Shown here piece by piece: positions 10,305 to 20,902 of a stretch of 64,000 nt of DNA. Within the stretch, counting starts at the first letter, position 1. Each line of letters opens with the position of its first letter. Origin of the DNA: Teichococcus wenyumeiae (GTDB taxonomy: Bacteria; Pseudomonadota; Alphaproteobacteria; Acetobacterales; Acetobacteraceae); NCBI RefSeq assembly GCF_003696345.1, contig NZ_RFLX01000012.1:112775-176774 (forward strand), written 5' to 3'. A program made the translations under genes and the position numbers. The notes under the pieces are model-generated. The model was not told the DNA's origin, searched no databases, and worked only from the letters and a program-made list of their open reading frames with translations.

Positions 10305-11302
10305 GACTGCAGCGCCCGGTAGAAGAAGACCGTATCGTGCAGCTTCCCGGCGGCATCGCTGGCGAAGTTCGGCACGCGCCCGGCCTCCTGCCAGCCGAGG
10401 CTGCGGTAGAGCGCCTCCCCGTCGTCGCCGGCGCGGGTATCCAGGGTCAGCAAAGTGCGGCCGATGCCGCGTGCCGCCTGTTCCGCCCGCTGCATCAGCC
10501 CACGGCCGATGCCGCGCCGGCGGAATTCGGGATGCACCAGCAGCTTGTCCAGTTCCGCCCGGTGGCGCTGGTTGGGGGGCGTGGCGAGGTTCAGTTGCAC
10601 CGTCCCGGCGAGCCGCCCATCCACCCAGGCCACCAGCAGCAGCCGGTTGCCCATGGCGACATCGCCCGAGACCTTGCGCCAGAAGCCGCGCGCCGTGTCC
10701 AGCGACAGCGGCGGCAGGTAGGAGACGCTGGCGCCGGCATCGACGCAGGCCACCAGGATATCGGCCAGCCGCCGCTCGGCGCTGGCGGCCGCGGCGGCGT
10801 CCACCGCCTCCACCACCACGCCGCGCACCGGCTTGGCGTAGCGGAATTCCAGCGACTTCGAGATATCGTCGAGGATGCGGATGGAACCGGAGCGGACGAA
10901 GCTGCGCTTCTCATAGAAGCGGTGGGCGGCATCGAAGCGCGTATCGGTCCAGAGCACGATGCGCTCGGCACCCTGCTGGATCGCGTGGTCCTCCGCGCCG
11001 CCGAGCAGGCGATGCGCGAGGCCGGTGCCGCGCTGCCCCTTCTCGACATACATCTTGCAGATTTCCCAGGCGCGGTCGGAGCCCAGCGGCCGCGTGGCCA
11101 CCATGCCGACCACCCTACCCTCCTGCTCCGCCACCCAGAGCGCGCCGCCGGCCTTGGTGAAGTAGGTGGAGAGGGCACGCAGTTCCGGCACCTCGCCGTC
11201 CACATCCAGGATGCAGTTGGGGTATTCGGACCAGGCATCGCCGATCAGGCGGATGAAGCCGGCCTCGTCGCTGTCGAGGCCGGGGCGGATGATGGTGCTC
11301 AC
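10301..11302 (-). CDS. Tandem-domain GNAT N-acetyltransferase
   Basis: 333 residues with two acetyltransferase folds. The N-terminal domain covers about residues 1-155 (acetyl-CoA loop near EKGQRGTGLAHRLLGGAE). The C-terminal domain covers about residues 185-333 (VHPEFRRRGIGRGLMQRAEQ, then LDTRAGDDGEALYRSLGWQE). Both acetyl-CoA loops look plausible, the C-terminal one closest to the Q/RxxGxG/A consensus. The substrate is unknown. Start and stop overlap the neighbours by 4 bp (aminotransferase fusion upstream, dinB downstream), so the three form a tightly coupled operon. Confidence 0.85.
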   Translation of the reverse strand: MSTIIRPGLDSDEAGFIRLIGDAWSEYPNCILDVDGEVPELRALSTYFTKAGGALWVAEQEGRVVGMVATRPLGSDRAWEICKMYVEKGQRGTGLAHRLLGGAEDHAIQQGAERIVLWTDTRFDAAHRFYEKRSFVRSGSIRILDDISKSLEFRYAKPVRGVVVEAVDAAAAASAERRLADILVACVDAGASVSYLPPLSLDTARGFWRKVSGDVAMGNRLLLVAWVDGRLAGTVQLNLATPPNQRHRAELDKLLVHPEFRRRGIGRGLMQRAEQAARGIGRTLLTLDTRAGDDGEALYRSLGWQEAGRVPNFASDAAGKLHDTVFFYRALQS

Positions 11303-12954
11303 GCGAGGCCCTTGCAGAAGTCCTGGATGCGGGTGCAGGCCTCGCGCAGGCTCTCCGTATCGGTGGCGTAGGAGATGCGCAGGTAGGGGCTCATGCCATA
11401 GGCAGCGCCATGCACGGCGGCCACCAGCTTTTCTTCCAGCAGAGCCATGGCGAAATCGGCATCCGTCTCGATCCTGCGCCCGCCTGCGGTGGTCTTGCCC
11501 AGGCAGCCGGCGACATTCGGGTAGACGTAGAAAGCACCCTCCGGCTTGTGGCAGACAAGGCCGGGGGCCTGGTTCAACATCTCCACCACCAGATCGCGGC
11601 GGGTGCGGTAGACCTCGGCGCGGCCGCGCACCAGGTCCTGCGGGCCTTCCAGCGCCGCCACGGCGGCGGCCTGGGTGATGCCACTGACGCCGCTGGTCAC
11701 CTGCCCCTGCATGTTCACCATGGCCTTGATGACCTGCTTCGGCCCACCGGCATAGCCGACGCGCCAGCCCGTCATCGCATAGGTCTTGGAGACACCGTTG
11801 CAGGTGATGGTGCGGTCCTTCAGGCGCGGCTCCACCTGCGCGATGGTGCAGAACTCGAAGCCGTCGAAGACCAGGTGCTCGTACATGTCGTCGGTCAGCA
11901 CCCAGACATGCCCGTGCTTCACCAGCACCTCGCCCAGCGCCTTCATCTCATCGCGCGAGCAGGCGGCGCCGGTCGGGTTGTTGGGGAAGTTCAGCATGAC
12001 CATCTTGGTCTTCGGCGTGATGGCGGCGTCGAGATCCTCGGGCCGCAGCTTGAAGCCGTTGTTCTGCGGGCAATGCACGAAGACCGGCACGCCGCCGGCC
12101 AGCTTCACCATCTCGGCGTAGCTGGCCCAGAAGGGCACGGGGATCACCACCTCGTCGCCCGGCGTCAGCGTCGCGAAGAAGGCGTTCATCAGCACCTGCT
12201 TGCCGCCGTTGCAGACGCAGATCTCGTCCAGCGCGTAGTCGAGGTCGTTCTCGCGCCTGAACTTCGCCTGGATGGCCTTCTTCAGCGCCGGGCTGCCGTC
12301 CTGGGCCGGGTACTTGGTCTCGCCGCGCAGCGCCGCCTGGTGCGCCGCCTCGATGGCATGCGGGGGCGTGGGGAAGTCGGGCTCGCCCACTGCCAGGCTG
12401 ATCACCTGATGGCCCTCGGCCTTGAGTGCGCGGGCGCGGGTGCTCATCGCCACGATCGGGGAGACGGTGACGTCCTTCAGGCGTTCGGCAAGGGCGGGCA
12501 TGGGGGGCTTGGACTCCGGTCGGGCGGGCAAGATGTAGAGCCAGTCATAAGGCTGCTCGGCCGTGCGCACAAAGCCCGCGCGTTCGTAGAAACGCATGGC
12601 AGGGCTTTGCTTCAGCACTTCCAGATGCACCGGCAGGCCGCCGGCCTCCGCCACCAGCGCGCGCAGGATGGCGCCGCCGAGGCCCTGGCCCTGGCAATGC
12701 GGCTCCAGAAAGAAGCCGGTGATCTCGGCATGGTCGGGGTGGCGCAGGAAACCGACGCAGCCCAGCATGGCGGCGTCGCGCTCGATAACGCGGATGCCAC
12801 CGGCATCGAAGGCCTTGCGGGCATTGCGCCGCCGGCGTTCCGGGTCCCAGCGCCCGATCCGCTCCAGATGCGGGCGCATGGTGCGGACCGAAAGGTCGTG
12901 CAGCGCCTCGAAATCCGCTTCCGCCGCGGGGCGGAAGCGAACTCCGTTCAGCAT
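11299..12954 (-). CDS. GNAT acetyltransferase fused to class I/II aminotransferase
   Basis: One uninterrupted 551-codon frame. Residues 1-148 are a GNAT domain (PHCQGQGLGGAILRALV, then AMRFYERAGFVRT). Residues 152-551 are a 400-residue fold-type I PLP aminotransferase of the aspartate/aromatic type (NFPNNPTGAACSRDE; PLP lysine in NGVSKTYAMTGWRVGYAGG; C-terminal LRISYATDTESLREAC). Residue 152 is a Met where a stand-alone aminotransferase would begin, but its only upstream purine motif (GGAG) is 12 nt away and there is no stop between the domains. A true fusion, internal initiation, or both are possible. It is a tandem paralogue of the next gene upstream. Confidence 0.85.
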   Translation of the reverse strand: MLNGVRFRPAAEADFEALHDLSVRTMRPHLERIGRWDPERRRRNARKAFDAGGIRVIERDAAMLGCVGFLRHPDHAEITGFFLEPHCQGQGLGGAILRALVAEAGGLPVHLEVLKQSPAMRFYERAGFVRTAEQPYDWLYILPARPESKPPMPALAERLKDVTVSPIVAMSTRARALKAEGHQVISLAVGEPDFPTPPHAIEAAHQAALRGETKYPAQDGSPALKKAIQAKFRRENDLDYALDEICVCNGGKQVLMNAFFATLTPGDEVVIPVPFWASYAEMVKLAGGVPVFVHCPQNNGFKLRPEDLDAAITPKTKMVMLNFPNNPTGAACSRDEMKALGEVLVKHGHVWVLTDDMYEHLVFDGFEFCTIAQVEPRLKDRTITCNGVSKTYAMTGWRVGYAGGPKQVIKAMVNMQGQVTSGVSGITQAAAVAALEGPQDLVRGRAEVYRTRRDLVVEMLNQAPGLVCHKPEGAFYVYPNVAGCLGKTTAGGRRIETDADFAMALLEEKLVAAVHGAAYGMSPYLRISYATDTESLREACTRIQDFCKGLA

Positions 12955-12955
12955 G

Positions 12956-15035
<2,080 letters not shown>

Positions 15036-15122
15036 CAGGCGTCTTTCATCAGCGAGGGTCCAGCTGCTTAGCGCGGGAACGCCGGGAAAGTTACGCTCCT
15101 GTCATTTTCGCCGTGGCCACCC

Positions 15123-15932
15123 TCAATGCGGCACCACCGCGCGGTAGAGGTGCCAGGTGGCATGGCCCAGCACCGGCACCGCCACCGCCAGCCCGACAAA
15201 CACCGGAATGCTGGCCACCACCAGGATCACCGCCACGGTCAGGCCCCAGAGCGCCATGGGCAGCGGGTTGGTCACCACTGCCTGCAACGAGGTGCGCAGC
15301 GCCACCCCCGCCCCCACCGGCCGGTCCAGCAGCAGCGGGAAGGAGATGACGGTGAGCGAGAGCACCACCGCCGCGAAGACCAGCCCGGTCAGGTTGCCCA
15401 GGATGGCCAGCCGCCAGCCGGCGCTGGTTTCCAGCACCTGCCGCAGGAACTCGCCGATGGAGGCGGCGGGCGGCATGCCGGCGAAGGTGGTGTCGTAGAT
15501 GGCGCGGGCGGTGAAGAGCCAGGCGACGAAGATGGCCAGCAGCATCACGCCCAGCGCCAGGATGGAGGAGATGGAGGGCGAGCGCAGCACCGCGAAGGCA
15601 TCCACCCAGCTCGGGTCCTGCCCGGCCTCCCGCCGCCGGCTGAGTTCATAGATCCCCAGCGCCGCGAAAGGCCCGACCAGCGCGAAGCCGGAGAGCAGCG
15701 GCCAGATGATCGGCATCATGTCCCGCCCCGCGGCGGCGCCGGCGGCGATGAGGCCGATGACGGGATAGATGATGGCCAGAAAGATGAGCTGCGTCGGATT
15801 GGCCTGGAAGTCCCGCCACCCCAGGGCCAGCGCCCGCCAAACAGCATCGGTGCCGACGTGGCGCACCTTGGGCAGGCCGGCTTGCGCCTGCGCCAGTGGC
15901 TGTCCCGCATAGGATGGAGAATATCGGGGCAT
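15123..15932 (-). CDS. DUF2189 family integral membrane protein
   Basis: 269 residues from an ATG preceded by AGGGAGGA at 5 nt spacing; this start is favoured over the upstream in-frame ATG at 15974. The N-terminal cytoplasmic segment (residues 1-45) ends in LALGWRDFQANPTQLIFLA, the typical DUF2189 entry, followed by about six hydrophobic helices. DUF2189 members are often predicted to be associated with cytochrome-oxidase or membrane assembly but have no proven function. The gene is divergent from the IclR regulator across about 320 bp. Confidence 0.82.
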   Translation of the reverse strand: MPRYSPSYAGQPLAQAQAGLPKVRHVGTDAVWRALALGWRDFQANPTQLIFLAIIYPVIGLIAAGAAAGRDMMPIIWPLLSGFALVGPFAALGIYELSRRREAGQDPSWVDAFAVLRSPSISSILALGVMLLAIFVAWLFTARAIYDTTFAGMPPAASIGEFLRQVLETSAGWRLAILGNLTGLVFAAVVLSLTVISFPLLLDRPVGAGVALRTSLQAVVTNPLPMALWGLTVAVILVVASIPVFVGLAVAVPVLGHATWHLYRAVVPH

Positions 15933-16222
15933 CTGCGTCCTCCCTGGGCCGGCCCAGAAGGGCACGGGCCGCAATGCGATTGCGGAGGGCCTGGCGAACG
16001 CCGCGCCGAAGGATGACCACGCGCCGCGAAGCCGGGTTCACCACGGCGGCGAGTCTGCGCGCCGGCAGCGACGCTTCGCCACACACGTTTCCGGGACGTC
16101 CTTTCCTTGGGCAATCGCGCAGCGAAAGGCACAAAAGCTGGGCAGATCCGGTTCTTTCCTTACTTCCGGGCGGCTGAAACGGGTTGAAAATAACGATGCA
16201 GCACGGCATGGTTGCCTGAACC

Positions 16223-16248
16223 GGAACCACGGTTCCATTTTTCGGAAC
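16223..16248. promoter_or_regulatory. Probable IclR operator
   Basis: GGAACC-AC-GGTTCC is a perfect palindrome (16223-16236), followed after 7 nt by a third half-site GGAAC (16244-16248). It ends 4 bp before the ATG of the IclR gene. IclR-family regulators bind such short palindromes and usually autoregulate. Confidence 0.6.
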
Positions 16249-16252
16249 TGCC

Positions 16253-17020
16253 ATGACCATCCTGGCCAATGCCGCCGATGTGCTGCGCTGCTTCACCTCC
16301 CAGCGCCTGGAGCTGACGCTCACCGACGTCGTCGCCATCCTGGGCACGCCGAAGAGCAGCACCTCGCGCCTGCTGCGGGCGATGCGCGATGCGGGGTTGC
16401 TGGAACTGGCGCCGGGCTCCCGCCGCTACCGCCCCAGCATCCTGTTGTTCGAGCTGGGCCAGACCTACCGGCGCGCCTCCACCCTGCTGACCCGGGCCGA
16501 TGAGGCGGTGGGGCGCCTGTCCCGACGCTTCGGCCATACCGGCTATGTTTCGGTGATGGATGGCGCCGATGTGGTGGGCGTGGCGCATCACGAGGGCAGC
16601 AGCACCTTGCGCGTCGGCACGCCCATCGGGCGCCGGCTGGCGGCCTTCGCCTCCTCTACCGGCCGCTCCCTGCTCGCCCGCCGCACCGATGCCGAGGTGC
16701 GCGCCCTGCATCCGGAGCCGCTGCGCCCCGCCAGCCCGCATTCGCCGCAGGACATGAACGCCCTGCTGGCGCTGCTGGCGGAAGTGCGGCGCCAGGGCTT
16801 CGCCATTTCGCTGGAAGAAGCGAACCCGGGCGTCGGCGGCCTCGCCGTCGCGGTGGGGGATCGCGCCACCGGCGAGGAATTCTCGCTCAACCTCGTCTAC
16901 CCCGTTGCCACCGTCTCCGCCTCGGAACGGCAGGCCATGCTCAACGCCCTGCTCGCGGAAGCGCTGGAGATCGCCACGATGGTGGACGACCCCTGGCACG
17001 CCGCCCGCAAGGCCGCCTGA
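16253..17020 (+). CDS. IclR family transcriptional regulator
   Basis: 255 residues. The N-terminal winged HTH covers about residues 5-65 (LTDVVAILGTPKSSTSRLLR). The C-terminal GAF-like effector domain follows (GFAISLEEANPGVGGLAVAV). It sits directly upstream of the hydantoinase-ABC transporter cluster, with 15 bp to hyuAB, and has a palindromic operator just before its start codon. It is therefore the likely local regulator of that cluster, probably sensing the imported or hydrolysed compound (inference). Confidence 0.93.
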   Translation: MTILANAADVLRCFTSQRLELTLTDVVAILGTPKSSTSRLLRAMRDAGLLELAPGSRRYRPSILLFELGQTYRRASTLLTRADEAVGRLSRRFGHTGYVSVMDGADVVGVAHHEGSSTLRVGTPIGRRLAAFASSTGRSLLARRTDAEVRALHPEPLRPASPHSPQDMNALLALLAEVRRQGFAISLEEANPGVGGLAVAVGDRATGEEFSLNLVYPVATVSASERQAMLNALLAEALEIATMVDDPWHAARKAA

Positions 17021-17035
17021 AGGACACTCGCGCGC

Positions 17036-20000
17036 ATGACACAGGCATCCTCCCCCCTGGCTTCTTCCCGTTGGCGGATCGGCTTCGACATCGGTGGCAC
17101 CTTCACCGATTTCATCCTCTATGACGGGCAGGAAGGCAGCGTGCGGCTGCACAAGCGCCTGACCACGCCGCACGACCCCTCCGCCGCCGCCCTGCTGGGG
17201 CTGGAGGAACTGGTGGCCATGGGCGGCATCGGCCTGGGCGATGTGGGCGAGATCATCCACGGCACCACGCTGGTCACCAATGCGGTCATCGAGCGCAAGG
17301 GTGCCAAGGTCGGCCTGATCACCACCCAGGGCTTCCGCGACATCCTGGAGATGGGCACGGAGCAGCGCTACGACATCTATGACCTGTTCCTGGGCTTCCC
17401 GGAGCCGCTGGTCTCCCGCGACCTGCGCCTGGAAGTGGCGGAGCGGCTGGACCGCGACGGCAACACCGTCACCCCGCTGAACGAGGACGATGTCCGCGCC
17501 GCCTTCCGCAAGCTGCTGGACGAGGGCGTCGAGGCCGTCGGCGTCTGCCTGATCAACGCCTACCGCAACCCGGTGCATGAGCAGGCCATCGGCCGCATCG
17601 CGCGCGAGGAATTCCCGGAACTGGCCGTCTCGCTCTCCGCCGAGGTTGTCGCGGAGCTGTGGGAATACCAGCGCGCGGTGACCACCTGCGCCAATGCCTA
17701 TGTGCAGCCGCTGATGGACCGCTACCTGAAGCGGCTGGAGCGGGAGCTGGCCTCGCGCGGCTTCACCGGCGCGCTGCGGCTGATGCATTCCGCCGGTGGG
17801 CTGGTCTCGCCCGAGACGGCGCGCGCCTTCCCCATCCGCCTGCTGGAATCCGGCCCGGCCGGTGGCGGCCTGGCCACCGCGTTGTTCGGTGAGCTGGCGG
17901 GCAAGAAGGACGTGATTTCCTTCGACATGGGCGGCACCACAGCCAAGGCCTGCATGGTCGAGGACGGGCGCGTCGAGATCGCGCCCATGCTGGAAGCCGG
18001 GCGCGTGCACCGCTTCTCCAAGGGTTCCGGCCTGCCGATCAAGGCGCCCGTCATCGACATGATCGAGATCGGCGCGGGCGGTGGCTCCATCGCCGCCATC
18101 GACGAGGTCGGGCTGCTGAAGGTGGGCCCGCATTCCGCCGGCTCCGACCCCGGCCCGGCCTGCTACGGCATGGGCGGCACCAAGCCGACCGTGACGGATG
18201 CCAACCTGATCCTCGGCTACTACGACCCCGCCTTCTTCCTGGGCGGGCGCATGAAGCTGGACATGGCGGCCTGCGAGGCGGCGCTCGCCTCCGTCGCCAA
18301 GCCGCTGAACATGTCCGTGCCGGAAGCCGCCTGGGGCATCCACAAGGTGGTGGTGGAAAGCATGGCCGCCGCCGCCCGCGTGCATCTGGTGGAAAAGGGC
18401 AAGGACCCGCGCCACTACGCCATGGTGGGCTTCGGCGGCGCCGGCCCGGCCCATGCCGCCGATGTGGCGCGCGCGCTGGGCGTGAAGGAGGTGATCATTC
18501 CGCCCGCCTCGGGCGCGGCCTCCGCGCTGGGCTTCCTGGCGGCGCCGCTGTCCTTCGAAACCGTCCGTTCTCTGCCGGTGGAATTCGCGCCGGGCTTCGA
18601 CGCCGCGCGCGTCAACGCGCTGCTGGACGAGATGGAGGCGGAGAACCGCAAGCACCTGCTGGCCGCCGGCGTGAAGCCGGAGGACATCCGGGTGGAGCGC
18701 AGCGCCGACATGCGCCTGGTCGGCCAGATGCACGACATGTCCGTGCCGCTGCCGGCCGGCGCGCTGGGCGAGCAGAGCCTGGAGGCCATCGGCGCCGCCT
18801 TCACCACCGCCTACGCCGCCCGCTACACCTCGGTGTATGAAGGCGCGCGGATGGAGGCGATCAACTTCCGCGTCCGCGTCGTCGGGCCGGAGCCGAAGCT
18901 CTCCCTCAGCGGCGCGGTGGGCGGTGGCGATACCAGCAAGGCCGTGAAGGGCACGCGCAAGGCTTGGTTCGAAGGCGGCTGGCACGACACCACGGTCTAC
19001 GACCGCTACGCCCTAGCCGCCGGCCATACCCTGGCCGGCCCCGCAATCATCGAGGAGCGGGAATCCACCACCATCATCGCCCCGGGCGACAGCGTGACGG
19101 TGGATGAGAGCCTGAACCTTCGCATCGCCATCGCCGCCACCGCGCAGGCGGATACCGCCATCACCGCGGACATGCCGCTGGAACAGGCGATGGCGCGCAT
19201 CGAGGCCGACCCGATCGCGCTGGAGATCATGTGGTCCCGCCTGATCACGGTGGTGGAGGAGATGTGGCTGACGATCTGCCGCACCGCCTTCTCCCTGGTG
19301 ATCTCGGAAAGCCAGGACTTCGCCACGGAACTCCTGGACCCGACCGGTGAGACGCTGGCGCATTCCCCGCGCGCCATGCCGGTCTTCAACCTCACCCTGC
19401 CCCGCGCGGTGAAGGCGCTGCTGGAACGCTACCCGGCCGAGACGCTGCAGCCCGGCGACGTGCTGATCACCAACGACCCCTGGCTCTGCGCCGGGCATCT
19501 CTTCGACATCGCGGTGGTCACGCCGGTCTTCCTGAACGGCAAGGTCGTCGGCCTGATGGGCACGGTGGGCCATGTCTCCGACATCGGCGGCACCAAGGAT
19601 TCGCTGCGGGCGCGCGAGATCTTTGAGGAAGGCTTCCAGATCCCGCCGATGAAGCTCTACGAGGCCGGCCGGCCGAACGAGAGCCTGTTCCGCCTGCTGG
19701 CCGAGAATATCCGCAGCCCCGAGCAGGTGCTGGGCGACCTGCATTCCTTTGTCGCCGCCAATTCGCTGGGCGGGGAGCGGCTGCTCTCCTTCATGGCGGA
19801 CTACGGCATGACGGACCTGCGGGCGCTGGCCGCCGTGGTGCAGGGGCGTTCGGAAAAGGCGATGCGCGACGCCATCCGCGCGCTGCCGGATGGCGAATAC
19901 AACAGCACCATCTGGAACAACCCGCTGGGCAAGCGGCTGGACTACCCGCTGAAGCTGACGGTGAAGGGCGACGAGATCGAGCTGGATTTCGACGGCGCGC

Positions 20001-20878
20001 CGCCGCAGCTGCCGCAGGGCGGGTTGAACTCCACCATGAACTACACGGCCGCCCATGCCACCTATCCGCTGAAGTGCATGCTGACGCCGGCCGTGCGCGG
20101 CAATGCCGGCTGCTACCGCCCCTTCACCGTGAAGGCGCCGGAAGGGTCCATCCTGAACCCGAAGCGCCCGGCCTCGGTGAACATCCGCACCCGCACGGGC
20201 TGGTACCTGGCGCCGAACATCTTCCGCGCGCTGTCAGATGCCGCACCGGCGCAGGTGCAGGCGAATACCGGCCTGCCCATGGCCGCCTACATGTATGGCC
20301 AGGACGAGAACGGGCAGACCTATTCCGACATGCTGTTCATCGGCGGCGGCCAGGGTGCCTCGGCGCGTGGCGACGGCAAGTCGGGCCTGCTGTGGCCGAC
20401 TTCGGCGGCGAATACCTCGATCGAGTTGTTCGAGGCGCGCGTGCCGGCGCTGGTGATCGAGAAGACCTACATCACGGATTCCGGTGGCGCCGGCAGGCAT
20501 CGCGGCGGCCTGGGCCAGCGCGTGCGTGTGCGCAAGCTGAAGAACGACGGCCTGCCCACGCTGGTGACGGTCTATCCGGAAGGCGTCGGCAACCCCATTG
20601 CCGGCCTGTTTGGCGGCAAGGCGGGCGGCGAGGCCAGTGGCCGCGTGTTGGACACCGAGGGCAATGAGACGCTGAACTGCGGCACCGGCATGCTGGTGGA
20701 GGTCGATACCGCCGGGCAGATCGTGGAGATCGTGCTGGCCGGCGGTTCCGGCTACGGCAACCCGGCGGAACGCGACCCCGAGGCGCTGGCGCGCGACAAG
20801 CGCCTGGGCCTGGTATCCGAGGAAGGAGCGGCGCGCGACTACGCCGCCAAGCAGCCCGAAGCGGCCCCCACGGCCTGA
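17036..20878 (+). CDS. Fused hydantoinase/oxoprolinase HyuA-HyuB
   Basis: A 1,280-residue fusion. Residues 1 to about 690 form the HyuA ASKHA-type ATPase half (RIGFDIGGTFTDFILYDGQE; IHGTTLVTNAVIERKGAKVG; SFDMGGTTAKACMVEDG). Residues from about 715 to the end form the HyuB half (LITVVEEMWLTICRTAFSLV; GHVSDIGG; TDSGGAGRHRGGLGQRVRV). The family cleaves N-methylhydantoin, 5-oxoproline or related cyclic amides with ATP. The single-chain layout resembles eukaryotic 5-oxoprolinase (about 1,290 residues), whereas many bacterial enzymes are two subunits. It is followed at once by a Dpp-type importer, so it probably processes an imported cyclic amide or dipeptide. Confidence 0.92.
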   Translation: MTQASSPLASSRWRIGFDIGGTFTDFILYDGQEGSVRLHKRLTTPHDPSAAALLGLEELVAMGGIGLGDVGEIIHGTTLVTNAVIERKGAKVGLITTQGFRDILEMGTEQRYDIYDLFLGFPEPLVSRDLRLEVAERLDRDGNTVTPLNEDDVRAAFRKLLDEGVEAVGVCLINAYRNPVHEQAIGRIAREEFPELAVSLSAEVVAELWEYQRAVTTCANAYVQPLMDRYLKRLERELASRGFTGALRLMHSAGGLVSPETARAFPIRLLESGPAGGGLATALFGELAGKKDVISFDMGGTTAKACMVEDGRVEIAPMLEAGRVHRFSKGSGLPIKAPVIDMIEIGAGGGSIAAIDEVGLLKVGPHSAGSDPGPACYGMGGTKPTVTDANLILGYYDPAFFLGGRMKLDMAACEAALASVAKPLNMSVPEAAWGIHKVVVESMAAAARVHLVEKGKDPRHYAMVGFGGAGPAHAADVARALGVKEVIIPPASGAASALGFLAAPLSFETVRSLPVEFAPGFDAARVNALLDEMEAENRKHLLAAGVKPEDIRVERSADMRLVGQMHDMSVPLPAGALGEQSLEAIGAAFTTAYAARYTSVYEGARMEAINFRVRVVGPEPKLSLSGAVGGGDTSKAVKGTRKAWFEGGWHDTTVYDRYALAAGHTLAGPAIIEERESTTIIAPGDSVTVDESLNLRIAIAATAQADTAITADMPLEQAMARIEADPIALEIMWSRLITVVEEMWLTICRTAFSLVISESQDFATELLDPTGETLAHSPRAMPVFNLTLPRAVKALLERYPAETLQPGDVLITNDPWLCAGHLFDIAVVTPVFLNGKVVGLMGTVGHVSDIGGTKDSLRAREIFEEGFQIPPMKLYEAGRPNESLFRLLAENIRSPEQVLGDLHSFVAANSLGGERLLSFMADYGMTDLRALAAVVQGRSEKAMRDAIRALPDGEYNSTIWNNPLGKRLDYPLKLTVKGDEIELDFDGAPPQLPQGGLNSTMNYTAAHATYPLKCMLTPAVRGNAGCYRPFTVKAPEGSILNPKRPASVNIRTRTGWYLAPNIFRALSDAAPAQVQANTGLPMAAYMYGQDENGQTYSDMLFIGGGQGASARGDGKSGLLWPTSAANTSIELFEARVPALVIEKTYITDSGGAGRHRGGLGQRVRVRKLKNDGLPTLVTVYPEGVGNPIAGLFGGKAGGEASGRVLDTEGNETLNCGTGMLVEVDTAGQIVEIVLAGGSGYGNPAERDPEALARDKRLGLVSEEGAARDYAAKQPEAAPTA

Positions 20879-20902
20879 ACCCGATTGTTGGAGCGTAAAG
20901 CG

